A DNA stretch of 64,000 nt from positions 124,001 to 188,000 of the forward strand of contig NZ_JSUM01000010.1 in the NCBI RefSeq assembly GCF_000772535.1, written 5' to 3'. The translations under genes and the position numbers were made by a program. The DNA is from Chelonobacter oris. GTDB lineage: Bacteria; Pseudomonadota; Gammaproteobacteria; Enterobacterales; Pasteurellaceae. Numbering within the stretch: the first letter of the stretch is position 1; every line of letters begins with the position of its first letter. Under the pieces are notes generated by a model. It saw only the letters and a list, made by a program, of their open reading frames with translations, was not told where the DNA came from and searched no databases. This document shows positions 19,216-28,122 of the stretch, one piece after another.

Positions 19216-19767
19216 ATGAGTACATTACAATTTTTGCTACAGACCGCTGTCGGGCTTTATACGTTTATTTTGGTATTGCGCGCTTGGTTCCAATATTGTC
19301 GGGTCGATTTTTATAACCCGTTATCACAAGCGGTCGTCAAACTGACACAACCGGTGTTGGCGCCGTTACGCAAAATCATTCCGACTCGAAAAAATATTGA
19401 CTTTGCCGCTCTGGTTCTGGCGGCGGCAATCAACATGCTGAAATATCCGTTACTGATAGGCAGCCTTTCCGCCACACAAAACTTAGGGCAATTTGCCTTG
19501 ATCGGCGTATTGGCGGTGGTCAAAGCGTTCGGTGAAATCATTTTTTGGGCGATTCTGATTCGGGCGGTGATGAGCTGGTTTTCACAAGGCAACCACCCAT
19601 TGGAATATCAGTTATACCGTATTACCGAACCGCTGTTAGCGCCGCTTCGCCGTATTTTGCCGAATACCGGCATGATTGATTTTTCGGTCATGCTGTTGGC
19701 GTTTATCTTAATCTTCGCCAACAACCTGCTTGCTAATCTGTTCGGCGCACTGTGGCTGCTGGCATAA
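19216..19767 (+). CDS. yggT: YggT family membrane protein
   Basis: A 183-residue integral membrane protein with two YGGT repeats, each holding hydrophobic segments and an amphipathic block: LTQPVLAPLRKIIP (residues 46-59) and ITEPLLAPLRRILP (residues 136-149). The family is linked to osmotic tolerance and, in other lineages, to division or cofactor-membrane complex assembly; the exact role here is not known. Ribosome site AAGGAT lies 7 bases upstream. It overlaps yggU by one base (TAATG). Confidence 0.9.
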   Translation: MSTLQFLLQTAVGLYTFILVLRAWFQYCRVDFYNPLSQAVVKLTQPVLAPLRKIIPTRKNIDFAALVLAAAINMLKYPLLIGSLSATQNLGQFALIGVLAVVKAFGEIIFWAILIRAVMSWFSQGNHPLEYQLYRITEPLLAPLRRILPNTGMIDFSVMLLAFILIFANNLLANLFGALWLLA

Positions 19768-20054
19768 TGACCGCACTTGAACGGACGGAAAACGGGTTGC
19801 GGCTGAAAATTCTGCTGCAACCCAAAGCCGGCAAAGACCGCATTGTCGGCCTGCACGGTGAAGAACTGAAAATTACCGTCACTGCGCCGCCCATCGACGG
19901 ACAGGCAAACGCACATCTACTAAAATTTCTCGGCAAACAGTTCAACGTCGCTAAAACCAGCATCGTACTGGAAAAAGGCGAACTCAGCCGCCATAAACAG
20001 CTCTTTATCCCCGCCCCGAAAACGATTCCTGAGGTGATAAAAAACCTGCTGTAA
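19767..20054 (+). CDS. yggU: YggU family protein (DUF167)
   Basis: A 95-residue protein of the DUF167/YggU family with the signature QPKAGKDRIVG and TAPPIDGQANAHLLKFL. The ATG at 19767 shares its A with the yggT stop (TAATG), so translation is coupled; a GTG at 19752 is in frame but inside yggT. Function unknown. The yggT-yggU pair is conserved in gammaproteobacteria. Confidence 0.9.
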   Translation: MTALERTENGLRLKILLQPKAGKDRIVGLHGEELKITVTAPPIDGQANAHLLKFLGKQFNVAKTSIVLEKGELSRHKQLFIPAPKTIPEVIKNLL

Positions 20055-20135
20055 TCAAACAGCCTAACCGCACTTTGCCCGCTAATCTTATCTTCAAGCA
20101 AAATCAAGCGCTTATTTCTTGAGAATTATTTTTAT

Positions 20136-20149
20136 TTGACGCAGATCAA
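20136..20149 (+). promoter_or_regulatory. FNR-like site upstream of nrdD
   Basis: TTGAC-GCAG-ATCAA matches the FNR consensus TTGAT-N4-ATCAA at 9 of 10 positions. It lies about 85 bases before the nrdD start, where activation of an anaerobic enzyme gene is expected. Assigned by eye from the consensus. Confidence 0.7.
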
Positions 20150-20152
20150 GTT

Positions 20153-20167
20153 TTCAAGATATAGTGC
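20153..20167. promoter_or_regulatory. Candidate NrdR box 1
   Basis: TTCAAGATATAGTGC agrees with the NrdR-box consensus (CACAAKATATWGTGT) at 12 of 15 positions. It overlaps the region just after the FNR-like site. NrdR represses ribonucleotide reductase genes when ATP/dATP ratios signal sufficient dNTPs. Confidence 0.65.
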
Positions 20168-20183
20168 TTTTTAATTAAAAAAT

Positions 20184-20198
20184 ATCTATATATAGTGC
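20184..20198. promoter_or_regulatory. Candidate NrdR box 2
   Basis: ATCTATATATAGTGC agrees with the same consensus at 11 of 15 positions and begins exactly 31 bases after box 1, about three helical turns, the spacing typical of paired NrdR boxes. It ends 35 bases before the nrdD start. Confidence 0.65.
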
Positions 20199-20233
20199 TT
20201 TCAAATTTAAACACCACAAGATAAGGGATATGT

Positions 20234-22357
20234 ATGTCAGGATTACAGGTGATCAAGCGTGACGGCGCCAGCGTACCGTTTGTTGCAGAACGCATTTTAC
20301 AGGCCATTCGCAAAGCGGCGGCGGCAACAGGGATTAACAACGAACAATTTCTCATGCAGTGTGCGGCGGATGTCTGCGGTAACATTTTCGCCCATCATCA
20401 GCAGCAAATCGATATTGCCCATATTCAAACAATGGTCGAAGAGCAGCTGATGAAAAGCCCATATCCACAAATTGCCAGAGCCTATATCGAATACCGCCAC
20501 GACCGTGATTTGGCGCGTGAGAAACGCAGCCAGCTTACACAAGAAATTGAAGGCTTGATTGAGCAGAGCAATCTGGAAATCCTGAATGAAAACGCCAACA
20601 AAGACGCCAAAGTGATTCCGACCCAGCGCGATCTGCTCGCCGGCATTGTCGCCAAACACTACGCCAAGCGCTATTTATTGCCTGTCGATGTGGTTGCGGC
20701 ACATGAAAAGGGCGAGATTCATTATCACGATCTGGATTATGCCCCGTTCTTCCCGATGTTCAACTGTATGCTGGTCGATCTGCAAGGCATGTTGGAACAA
20801 GGCTTTAAAATGGGCAATGCCGAAATCGAAACGCCGAAATCGATCACCACCGCCACCGCCGTGACCGCACAAATTATCGCTCAGGTTGCCAGCCATATTT
20901 ACGGCGGCACCACAATTAACCGGATTGATGAAGTCCTGGCGCCTTATGTGCAGAAAAGTTACGAAAAACATTTGGCAATCGCCGAAAAATGGCAGATTGC
21001 CGATGTACAGGACTACGCCAAAGAGCGGTTGGAAAAAGAGTGCTTCGATGCTTTTCAATCGTTGGAATACGAAGTCAACACCCTACATACCGCCAACGGA
21101 CAAACCCCGTTTGTGACCTTCGGTTTCGGACTCGGCACCGACTGGCAAGCGCGCCTGATTCAACAAGCGATTCTACAAAATCGGATTCGCGGTTTGGGCA
21201 GAAATCATAAAACGGCGATCTTTCCGAAGCTGGTGTTCACCCTGAAAAAAGGGCTGAATCTAGAGGCAACCGATCCCAATTACGACATCAAACAACTGGC
21301 GTTGGAATGCGCAACCCAGCGTATGTATCCGGATATTCTGAATTATGAGCAAGTGGTCAAAGTGACCGGCTCGTTCAAAGCGCCGATGGGCTGTCGTAGC
21401 TTCTTGGGCAAATATGAACAAAATCAACAGGAAATTCACGAAGGACGCAATAATCTGGGGGTGGTCAGTTTAAATCTGCCGCGTATTGCTTTAGAAGCCA
21501 AAAGCGATGAAGTGCGGTTTTATCAAATTTTGGATCAGCGCTTGGCGATTGCCAAAAAAGCACTGATGACCCGTATCGCCCGCCTGCAACAGACTAAAGC
21601 CCGTGTTGCACCGATTCTGTATATGGAAGGGGCTTGCGGCGTACGCTTAAAAGAAAACGATTGTGTCGCCGATATTTTCAAAAACGGCAGAGCCTCCATT
21701 TCACTCGGCTATATCGGTATTCATGAAACCATCAACGCCCTGTTCGGCACGCATATTTACGATCAGCAAGCCTTGCGCCAAAAAGGGCTGGATCTCGTTC
21801 ATTATTTGCGAAGTGCGGTTGAAGCTTGGAAACAGGAAACCGGTTACGCCTTTAGCCTGTATTCCACCCCCAGCGAAAACCTGTGCGACCGTTTCTGCCG
21901 CCTCGACAGCAAAACGTTCGGCATTATTGACGGTGTTACCGATAAAGGTTACTACACCAACAGTTTCCATCTGGACGTGGAAAAGAAAGTCAATCCGTAC
22001 GACAAACTGGATTTTGAAATGGCCTATCCGCCGATCGCCAACGGCGGCTTTATCTGCTACGGTGAATATCCGAACTTGCAGCACAATCTAAAAGCATTAG
22101 AAGACGTATGGAATTACAGTTATGAACGGGTTCCGTATTACGGCACCAACACGCCGATTGACGAATGTTACGGCTGCGGCTATAAGGGCGAATTCGACTG
22201 CACCAGCAAAGGCTTCACCTGTCCGTCATGCGGCAATCACGACAGCAGCTCGGTATCGGTAACGCGCAGGGTGTGCGGCTATTTGGGCAGCCCCGATGCC
22301 CGTCCGTTCAATAGCGGCAAACAGGAAGAAGTGAAACGTCGGGTGAAACATTTATAA
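20234..22357 (+). CDS. nrdD: Anaerobic ribonucleoside-triphosphate reductase NrdD
   Basis: The class III reductase converts ribonucleoside triphosphates to deoxy forms without oxygen, using a glycyl radical. The 707-residue protein has an N-terminal ATP cone (residues 1-95) for allosteric control, the catalytic barrel, a C-terminal zinc site of four cysteines (CYGCG and CPSCG near residues 643-670), and the radical glycine Gly682 in RRVCGYLG. It is followed 10 bases later by its activase nrdG. Promoter signals for FNR and NrdR fit anaerobic, nucleotide-controlled expression. Confidence 0.97.
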   Translation: MSGLQVIKRDGASVPFVAERILQAIRKAAAATGINNEQFLMQCAADVCGNIFAHHQQQIDIAHIQTMVEEQLMKSPYPQIARAYIEYRHDRDLAREKRSQLTQEIEGLIEQSNLEILNENANKDAKVIPTQRDLLAGIVAKHYAKRYLLPVDVVAAHEKGEIHYHDLDYAPFFPMFNCMLVDLQGMLEQGFKMGNAEIETPKSITTATAVTAQIIAQVASHIYGGTTINRIDEVLAPYVQKSYEKHLAIAEKWQIADVQDYAKERLEKECFDAFQSLEYEVNTLHTANGQTPFVTFGFGLGTDWQARLIQQAILQNRIRGLGRNHKTAIFPKLVFTLKKGLNLEATDPNYDIKQLALECATQRMYPDILNYEQVVKVTGSFKAPMGCRSFLGKYEQNQQEIHEGRNNLGVVSLNLPRIALEAKSDEVRFYQILDQRLAIAKKALMTRIARLQQTKARVAPILYMEGACGVRLKENDCVADIFKNGRASISLGYIGIHETINALFGTHIYDQQALRQKGLDLVHYLRSAVEAWKQETGYAFSLYSTPSENLCDRFCRLDSKTFGIIDGVTDKGYYTNSFHLDVEKKVNPYDKLDFEMAYPPIANGGFICYGEYPNLQHNLKALEDVWNYSYERVPYYGTNTPIDECYGCGYKGEFDCTSKGFTCPSCGNHDSSSVSVTRRVCGYLGSPDARPFNSGKQEEVKRRVKHL

Positions 22358-22367
22358 AAGTGCGGTT

Positions 22368-22835
22368 ATGAATTATTTGCAATATTATCCGGTCGATGTC
22401 GTCAACGGTGAAGGCACGCGCTGCACCCTATTCGTGGCGGGTTGCGAGCACCAATGCAAGGGCTGCTATAACCAGAAAAGCTGGTCGTTCTGTTCCGGCG
22501 TGCCGTTTGATCAAGCGATGGAAGAGCGGATTTTAGCGGATTTAAAAGACTCTCGGATCAAGCGACAAGGCCTGAGCCTGAGCGGCGGCGACCCGCTGCA
22601 CCCGAAAAATCTGACCGCCCTTTTGCCACTGGTACAACGGATAAAACGGGAATGCCCCGACAAAGATATTTGGCTATGGACGGGCTATCGCCTGCAAGAG
22701 CTGAATGCCGAACAGCAAGCGTTTTTAGCTTATATCGACGTGTTAATCGACGGCAAATTCGAACAACGGCTCGCCGATCCGAAATTGGTTTGGCGAGGTT
22801 CCAGTAATCAGGTGATTTATCGTTTGAGGGTATGA
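22368..22835 (+). CDS. nrdG: Anaerobic reductase-activating protein NrdG
   Basis: A 155-residue radical-SAM activase that installs the glycyl radical on NrdD. The [4Fe-4S] cysteines Cys26, Cys30 and Cys33 are in AGCEHQCKGCYNQ, a CX3CX2C motif, and LSGGDPLHPKN is the SAM-associated GGD block. It is downstream of nrdD with a 10-base gap that includes an uptake core (AAAAGTGCGGTT, 22357-22368). Confidence 0.96.
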   Translation: MNYLQYYPVDVVNGEGTRCTLFVAGCEHQCKGCYNQKSWSFCSGVPFDQAMEERILADLKDSRIKRQGLSLSGGDPLHPKNLTALLPLVQRIKRECPDKDIWLWTGYRLQELNAEQQAFLAYIDVLIDGKFEQRLADPKLVWRGSSNQVIYRLRV

Positions 22836-22908
22836 ACGACTATAATGTCACACCCGTTCAGACAGTTCATCAGGAAACCTGAAAAAATCAGTACAGAAAA
22901 AATATTAA

Positions 22909-23457
22909 TCACTTAGCCAAATAGTTTAAATTTTGCTGAAGCCGTTCGAGCCATTGTTCAACAGCCTCTTTTCCTAACGTTTGGGCGGAAACAATTACGC
23001 CCTCGCCACTGATAAACAACAACTCGGCAATACTTTCCGCCTGTTTAAAACCGGCTTGCTGTAATCTTGCCAATAAAACCGCCTGCACGGCTTGCTTATG
23101 TTCCGTCGCTTGCCGATGTGCCGGAGTCTGTGCAGCCGCATATTCCGCACAGGCGTTAATAAACATACAGCCGTAAAAATTTTCCGACAAGATCCATTGC
23201 CGTAGAAAAAATAAATACCCCTCAATCGTTTCTTGCACGCTGTAATCCGCCAATACTGCTTGCATTTGTGTCATAAATTGCTGATGACGATAAGTTAGTG
23301 TAGTCACAATTAAATCTTCTTTGCTGCTGAAATAACTGTATAAAGTACGTTTGGTGATCCCTGCCTGCTGTGCAAGTTGCTCAACGCCACAGGCATGAAA
23401 CCCCTGTTGATAAAACAACCGACAAGCCGATTCAATTAATTTTTGCCGTTTACTCAT
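22909..23457 (-). CDS. TetR/AcrR family regulator
   Basis: A 182-residue repressor-like protein. The N-terminal helix-turn-helix is seen as GVEQLAQQAGITKRTLYSYFSSKEDLI (recognition helix around residues 32-47; split here for length). The C-terminal ligand domain resembles regulators of small-molecule stress responses. It is divergent from the HPP gene, and two inverted repeats with the half-site TATACCG lie between them, consistent with autoregulation and control of the neighbour. The ligand is not known. Confidence 0.88.
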   Translation of the reverse strand: MSKRQKLIESACRLFYQQGFHACGVEQLAQQAGITKRTLYSYFSSKEDLIVTTLTYRHQQFMTQMQAVLADYSVQETIEGYLFFLRQWILSENFYGCMFINACAEYAAAQTPAHRQATEHKQAVQAVLLARLQQAGFKQAESIAELLFISGEGVIVSAQTLGKEAVEQWLERLQQNLNYLAK

Positions 23458-23482
23458 CGCGCCACCATTTTTATTTGCCTAA

Positions 23483-23500
23483 GTATACCGAACAGTATAC
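23483..23500. promoter_or_regulatory. Candidate TetR operator 1
   Basis: GTATACCGAACAGTATAC, an imperfect palindrome between the divergent TetR and HPP genes. Its left arm matches the half-site of operator 2. Confidence 0.65.
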
Positions 23501-23512
23501 ACTAACAATAAG

Positions 23513-23528
23513 TATACCGTTCGGTATA
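23513..23528. promoter_or_regulatory. Candidate TetR operator 2
   Basis: TATACCG-TT-CGGTATA, seven-base arms that are perfect inverted repeats, typical of TetR-family operators. It begins 30 bases after operator 1 and ends 29 bases before the HPP start. Confidence 0.7.
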
Positions 23529-23557
23529 TTTTATGAATAATTATGAGGAAACATGAA

Positions 23558-24064
23558 ATGAAAATACTCACACATTGGTTACAGGCAAATGAACCTCGAC
23601 CGGCTAGACTGCCGTTGCATATAATTCTTACTGCATGGTTGGGGGGGGTCTTGGCTACCGCTGCGTTTGCCGCCGGCAGTGAAATCAGCCGCCTGCCGTT
23701 GGTTCTCGGCTCATTCGGCGCAAGCTGTCTGTTGGTTTTTGCTTACCCAAGCAGCCCGTTTTCCCAACCAAGAAACGTTATCGGCGGGCACTTTATCGCT
23801 TCATTGACCGGATTAGCGATAATGACATTGTGTGGGGTACATTGGTGGAGTATGGCGCTCGGCGTCGGCACAGCCATTGCCTTAATGCTGTTATTGCGCG
23901 TTCCCCACCCGCCTGCCGGCTCTAATCCGTTAATCGTGATGTTGGGCGCGGCAAATTGGTCTTTCCTGTTTACGCCCACCTTAATCGGTGCGACCATTCT
24001 CGTGATAGTCGCCTTATTCTATAATAATTGGGGAAAAGGCAAGCGTTATCCGCTTTATTGGTAA
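23558..24064 (+). CDS. HPP family membrane protein
   Basis: A membrane protein of 168 residues with about four hydrophobic segments and the HPP signature VPHPPAGSNPL near residue 118. Members have been linked to nitrite transport in plastids and cyanobacteria; in this genus the substrate is unknown. The ATG at 23558 is preferred because GAGGA stands 7 bases before it; an in-frame ATG at 23543 overlaps that site. A run of eight G residues (23641-23648) lies in codons 28-30; a slip there would shift the frame. Divergent from, and probably controlled by, the TetR gene. Confidence 0.83.
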   Translation: MKILTHWLQANEPRPARLPLHIILTAWLGGVLATAAFAAGSEISRLPLVLGSFGASCLLVFAYPSSPFSQPRNVIGGHFIASLTGLAIMTLCGVHWWSMALGVGTAIALMLLLRVPHPPAGSNPLIVMLGAANWSFLFTPTLIGATILVIVALFYNNWGKGKRYPLYW

Positions 24065-24068
24065 TAGC

Positions 24069-24599
24069 CTAGGACTCCACAAACGCCTGCGCAAATGCCG
24101 CAACTTTTTGCCAATCGGTGTATTCAATCTCTTTGGTAGTATTGGTTTCACCATCGGTGATTTTCATAATCAGCCGAATCATAAAGCGGTCGAAAAAACC
24201 GTAACGCGGATAACGCAACGCACCGGCGAAAACCGCACTTTGGGTCGGCCGCCACTGGATCCGCTGCAAAAACTTACGGGTATAAACGTTGGTTTGCGGT
24301 GTATTTTTATCTGCTTTGCGTGCCGTTAGATTCACTGCGTAAAATGCTGTCATTTTGCTGTTCAACAAATCAGCATGGCGGTTAATATACGGCTCAAGCG
24401 CTTTATTAAAATGCCCGTAACGGATTGAGGCGCCGATCATAATCTTGTCGTATTGCGCCAAATCCTGCGATTCTGCCTGAGCCAGCGGCAACAGCGCCAC
24501 AACCGCACTTTGCATGTTTGTTTGTATCGCCGTCGCTATCGCCTCGGCAATTTTATGGGTTTGACCGTCGGTGCTTGAATAAATAATCAATGTTTTCAT
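24069..24599 (-). CDS. hemG: Menaquinone-dependent protoporphyrinogen IX dehydrogenase HemG
   Basis: HemG oxidises protoporphyrinogen IX to protoporphyrin IX, late in heme synthesis, passing electrons to the quinone pool. The 176-residue protein has a flavodoxin fold with the FMN-binding IIYSSTDGQTHKIAEAI at the N-terminus and the long-chain insert typical of HemG. The ATG at 24599 is chosen; the open frame upstream to 24737 lies inside trkH. It is last in pepQ-yigZ-trkH-hemG, the E. coli order, and ends 4 bases from the convergent HPP gene. Confidence 0.93.
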   Translation of the reverse strand: MKTLIIYSSTDGQTHKIAEAIATAIQTNMQSAVVALLPLAQAESQDLAQYDKIMIGASIRYGHFNKALEPYINRHADLLNSKMTAFYAVNLTARKADKNTPQTNVYTRKFLQRIQWRPTQSAVFAGALRYPRYGFFDRFMIRLIMKITDGETNTTKEIEYTDWQKVAAFAQAFVES

Positions 24600-24624
24600 T
24601 CTGTTGTCTTTATCTTTCATTATG

Positions 24625-26088
24625 TTAACTTTTCCAAAATGCCGGAGTGAACAACACCAGCAACGTGAACACTTCCAAACGCCCGCACACCATTGCAAAG
24701 GTAAGAATCCATTTGGCACTGTCGGGAATGGCAACAAAGTTACTGCTGATACTGCCTAAGCCCGGCCCCAGATTATTCAAACAGGCAACCACGGCATTAA
24801 ACGCATCAAAACTGTCGACACCACAAGCGATCACCGCCAGTAAACACAGGATAAAAACCAACAGATAAGCGGAAAAGAACGCCCAGATTCCCTGAATAAT
24901 CCGCTCCGATAAAACCCGATCGCCCAGTTTGATCGGCTGCACGATATTCGGATGCACCAGTCTGTTCATTTCCCGTTTCCCCTGCACCAGCAGCAGCAAC
25001 ACCCGAATCACTTTCAAACCGCCGCCGGTCGATCCGGCACAACCGCCGATAAATGATGTCATCAATAACAGCATCGGCAGGAAAGACGGCCAACTATCGA
25101 ATGAGGACGTGGTAAAACCGGCAGTGGTCGAAATGGATACCGATTGGAACAAGGCGTGTTCCAGCGCTTCGCTGCTGTCGGCAAAATGGCTATAACCGAT
25201 TAAACTGACGGTACAAATCGCCACTAGCGCAATTTGGATAAACAAAAAGGCCTTGAATTCCGGATCGGTGAAGTAGAGTTTGAAAATATTACTTCTGCCC
25301 AATTCAAAATAGGCGGAAAAATGCAAGGCAAAGTTACAACCGGAAATAAACAGGAATACGGCGGCAATAAGGTTAATTGCGGTACTGTCGAAATAGCCCA
25401 TACTGGCATCATGGGTGGAAAATCCGCCGATAGAAATGGTGGAAAAACTGTGGCTTACCGCATCGAACAGATCCATTCCCGCCAGCCAGTAGGCAAACGC
25501 ACACAACAGGGTTAGCGTAGAATAGATGACCCATAACGCTTTGGCTGTTTCCGCAATGCGCGGGCGCATTTTCTGCTCCTTCAGCGGGCCGGGCATTTCG
25601 GCACGGTAAAGCTGCATACCGCCGATTCCCAACAGCGGAATAATCGCTATCGCCAATACGATGATCCCCATGCCGCCAAGCCATTGCAGCATTTGCCGAT
25701 AAAACAAAATTGCTTTCGGCAAGCTGTCGAGCCCGACAATCACCGTTGCGCCGGTGGTGGTCAATCCCGAAAACGATTCGAAAAAGGCATTGGCAACATT
25801 CAGTTGCGGATGTTCGAACAGTAAAAACGGCAATGCCCCGACACTGCCCAATACGACCCAGAACAAGACGACGATCAAAAATCCTTCACGCGATCGCAAT
25901 TCGTTTTTGTGCGTGTGGGTCGCCCACCAAAGTGCGGCGCCGATCAGTAATGTCATCAAAAAAGTCTCGATGAAGGCGCGCCCGCCGCCGTCACCGTAAA
26001 GCAATGCAATCAGCGCCGGCGCCAACATGGTGAGTGAGAAGCACATCACCAGAATGCCGACAATGCGAATAATCGATTTTATATGCAC
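24625..26088 (-). CDS. trkH: Trk potassium uptake protein TrkH
   Basis: TrkH is the K+-conducting membrane subunit, gated by cytoplasmic TrkA, which is not in this window. The 487-residue protein has four MPM-type repeats; filter glycines are seen in TTTGATVI, SIGGFSTH, STTAGFTT and NNLGPGLG. The N-terminus is hydrophobic and the length is normal. It lies 9 bases after yigZ and 25 bases before the hemG start. Confidence 0.95.
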   Translation of the reverse strand: MHIKSIIRIVGILVMCFSLTMLAPALIALLYGDGGGRAFIETFLMTLLIGAALWWATHTHKNELRSREGFLIVVLFWVVLGSVGALPFLLFEHPQLNVANAFFESFSGLTTTGATVIVGLDSLPKAILFYRQMLQWLGGMGIIVLAIAIIPLLGIGGMQLYRAEMPGPLKEQKMRPRIAETAKALWVIYSTLTLLCAFAYWLAGMDLFDAVSHSFSTISIGGFSTHDASMGYFDSTAINLIAAVFLFISGCNFALHFSAYFELGRSNIFKLYFTDPEFKAFLFIQIALVAICTVSLIGYSHFADSSEALEHALFQSVSISTTAGFTTSSFDSWPSFLPMLLLMTSFIGGCAGSTGGGLKVIRVLLLLVQGKREMNRLVHPNIVQPIKLGDRVLSERIIQGIWAFFSAYLLVFILCLLAVIACGVDSFDAFNAVVACLNNLGPGLGSISSNFVAIPDSAKWILTFAMVCGRLEVFTLLVLFTPAFWKS

Positions 26089-26097
26089 GTTTTTCTC

Positions 26098-26706
26098 TTA
26101 TCGTAATTCCGTTAATTGTAAACTGCCGCCGCTGCGATCGTTCAGTAACCGACGGAATGCCGTCAGCTGCTCTTCACTGATGCCCAGTTGCAGTACGATC
26201 GTCTGATCAAACTGCTGCGATCGGATTTCAATATCGTACTGTCTGATTAATTGTTGTACCAGATTCAGTTGTTCATACTTACAGTGCAAAGCGAAGTCCT
26301 GCCGTTCAATTTTTTCTTTTGTCGCCAATTGCTTCAGCGCCTGTTGTACGCCGTTACCGTATGCCCGCACCAAACCGCCGGTGCCGAGCTGAATGCCGCC
26401 GTAATAACGCACGACCACCGCACTTATCTCGCCGATACCGCTGCCGAGCAGGCTGTTCAGCATTGGTTTGCCTGCCGTACCCGGCGGCTCACCGTCATCG
26501 GAGAAACCCAATTGCTGCGAGTCGTTCGGCCGCCCCGCCACAGCCGCCCAACAGTGATGGCGTGCGGTCGGGTGCCGCCGTTTCACCTGTTGCCAAAAAG
26601 CCCTCGCCTGCTCAATGCCTTGTGTAGCTTGCAAGTAAGTGATAAAACGGCTTTTTTTAATCTCTTCGCTGAATTCTGTGGCTTCCGCCGGTATCAAATA
26701 ACGCAT
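26098..26706 (-). CDS. yigZ: YigZ/IMPACT family protein
   Basis: A 202-residue protein with an N-terminal Impact (UPF0029) domain holding the GEPPGTAGKPML and VRYYGGIQLGTGGL motifs and a C-terminal DUF1949 ferredoxin-like domain. Molecular function in bacteria is not settled. It lies between pepQ and trkH, the same order as in E. coli, with gaps of 4 and 9 bases, so it is part of that operon. Confidence 0.92.
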   Translation of the reverse strand: MRYLIPAEATEFSEEIKKSRFITYLQATQGIEQARAFWQQVKRRHPTARHHCWAAVAGRPNDSQQLGFSDDGEPPGTAGKPMLNSLLGSGIGEISAVVVRYYGGIQLGTGGLVRAYGNGVQQALKQLATKEKIERQDFALHCKYEQLNLVQQLIRQYDIEIRSQQFDQTIVLQLGISEEQLTAFRRLLNDRSGGSLQLTELR

Positions 26707-26710
26707 TTTA

Positions 26711-28054
26711 CTATCCGTTAAGTGCGGTCTGCGCCTTCTGCGTTAGATTTTCCGCCCCGTCGGCGGTAATCACAATATTGTCTTCGCTGCGAATGCCGCC
26801 ATAAGCCGTGAAACAGTCAATCTTTTGCCAATTAAAACGGGCGCCAAGCGGATGATCCCGCCACGGATTGAGCAATAGCGGAATAAAATACAATCCCGGT
26901 TCAACCGTCAACACCATATTCGGTTCCAGATTTCGGGTACAACGCAAACTTGGGTAAGCCTCCGGCGGTGCTTTATGTGTGCCGCGACGATTTTGCTGGA
27001 AACCCGCGACATCATGCACTTGTAATCCCAGCAAATGCCCCAGCCCGTGCGGAAAGAAAGTGCGGTTGATGCCTTCTTCAAAAATCTGCTCCGCCGATAA
27101 ACGCACCAAATCAAACTCATGCAGCATCTCGGCAATAGACTGCTGCATCATGGTATGGTAACTCAAGTAATGATAACCCGGCTGCATTTGATCGATCAGC
27201 GCCAATTTCTGCCGTTCCATGCGCTGAACCAATTCGGCGAATTCATCATTCGGATCAAAGCTGTAGCTGCGAGTGATATCGGAGGCATAACCCAAATAAC
27301 TTGCGCCGGCATCCAATAAAAAACTGTTACGCTTTGCGGGAGATTTGCGCTGTAATTGCGCATAGTGCAAAACGGCGCTGTGTTGATTGATTGCGACAAT
27401 ATTGCCGTAAGGCACGTTTAAATCCGATTGTTCACTGGCTTGCAAATACGCCAGATTAATCTCAAATTCCGATTTGCCGTCAAAAAAAGCATTTTTTGCC
27501 GCCCGATGTCCGCATAATGCGGCAAATTGCGCTTGTTGCAAGCAATGCACTTCATATTCGGTTTTAATACTGCGTTGATAATGCAGATAATTTAAGGCTT
27601 TTTGCAGGTTAATATGCGTAAATCCCAGACTTTGCGCCAATTGTACCGCATCTCCCAAATACAAAGTGCGGTTTAAATCGACACTCTGCTTGTAAAGCGA
27701 CGATTTGATTTCATCGGCGTGTTTTAAAATCGTCCACTGGAATGCCTCTGTCCAGAAGGATTGCGGCACAGGTTCGTGCAGATACCAGTAATCATTGGGC
27801 TGATAAAAATACAAGTGCGGTTTGTTCACACCGTCAAGATACAGCCAACTGCCGCAGGCTTGGGTATGTGGGACAAAATAGTTGAATAACGGATTGATTT
27901 TAAATGATTTCGGCTGATCGTCAAGGAAATGGTATTGCACTTCTCCGGCATGAATCCAAATACCGTCCAAACCGTTGGTTTGCAAAATATCCTGCACCAG
28001 TTGCTGCAAACCGTTTAAATGTTGTTGAAAAAGCCGCTGTTCCGAATTCGACAT
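26711..28054 (-). CDS. pepQ: Xaa-Pro dipeptidase PepQ
   Basis: PepQ hydrolyses dipeptides with C-terminal proline using two metal ions. The ATG at 28054 gives 447 residues; a TTG codon just upstream is in frame. The pita-bread metal ligands are present: Asp pair in [19 protein letters not shown], His in [13 protein letters not shown], Glu in LTVEPGLYF and Glu in IRSEDNIV. First gene of the pepQ-yigZ-trkH-hemG operon, divergent from tusA. Confidence 0.95.
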   Translation of the reverse strand: MSNSEQRLFQQHLNGLQQLVQDILQTNGLDGIWIHAGEVQYHFLDDQPKSFKINPLFNYFVPHTQACGSWLYLDGVNKPHLYFYQPNDYWYLHEPVPQSFWTEAFQWTILKHADEIKSSLYKQSVDLNRTLYLGDAVQLAQSLGFTHINLQKALNYLHYQRSIKTEYEVHCLQQAQFAALCGHRAAKNAFFDGKSEFEINLAYLQASEQSDLNVPYGNIVAINQHSAVLHYAQLQRKSPAKRNSFLLDAGASYLGYASDITRSYSFDPNDEFAELVQRMERQKLALIDQMQPGYHYLSYHTMMQQSIAEMLHEFDLVRLSAEQIFEEGINRTFFPHGLGHLLGLQVHDVAGFQQNRRGTHKAPPEAYPSLRCTRNLEPNMVLTVEPGLYFIPLLLNPWRDHPLGARFNWQKIDCFTAYGGIRSEDNIVITADGAENLTQKAQTALNG

Positions 28055-28122
28055 CAAACACTCCTAAAATACCCTAATCTGCGCTATTATAGCGTTTAAC
28101 CAAGAGAAATAAGCAACTATTT

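Noticed and set aside
20159..20204. Direct repeat of ATATAGTGCTTT before nrdD, considered as iterons
   Set aside because: The two copies are explained by the paired NrdR boxes.
24600..24737. 46-codon extension of HemG
   Set aside because: The extra codons lie inside trkH and lack similarity to the family; the flavodoxin start fits the ATG at 24599.
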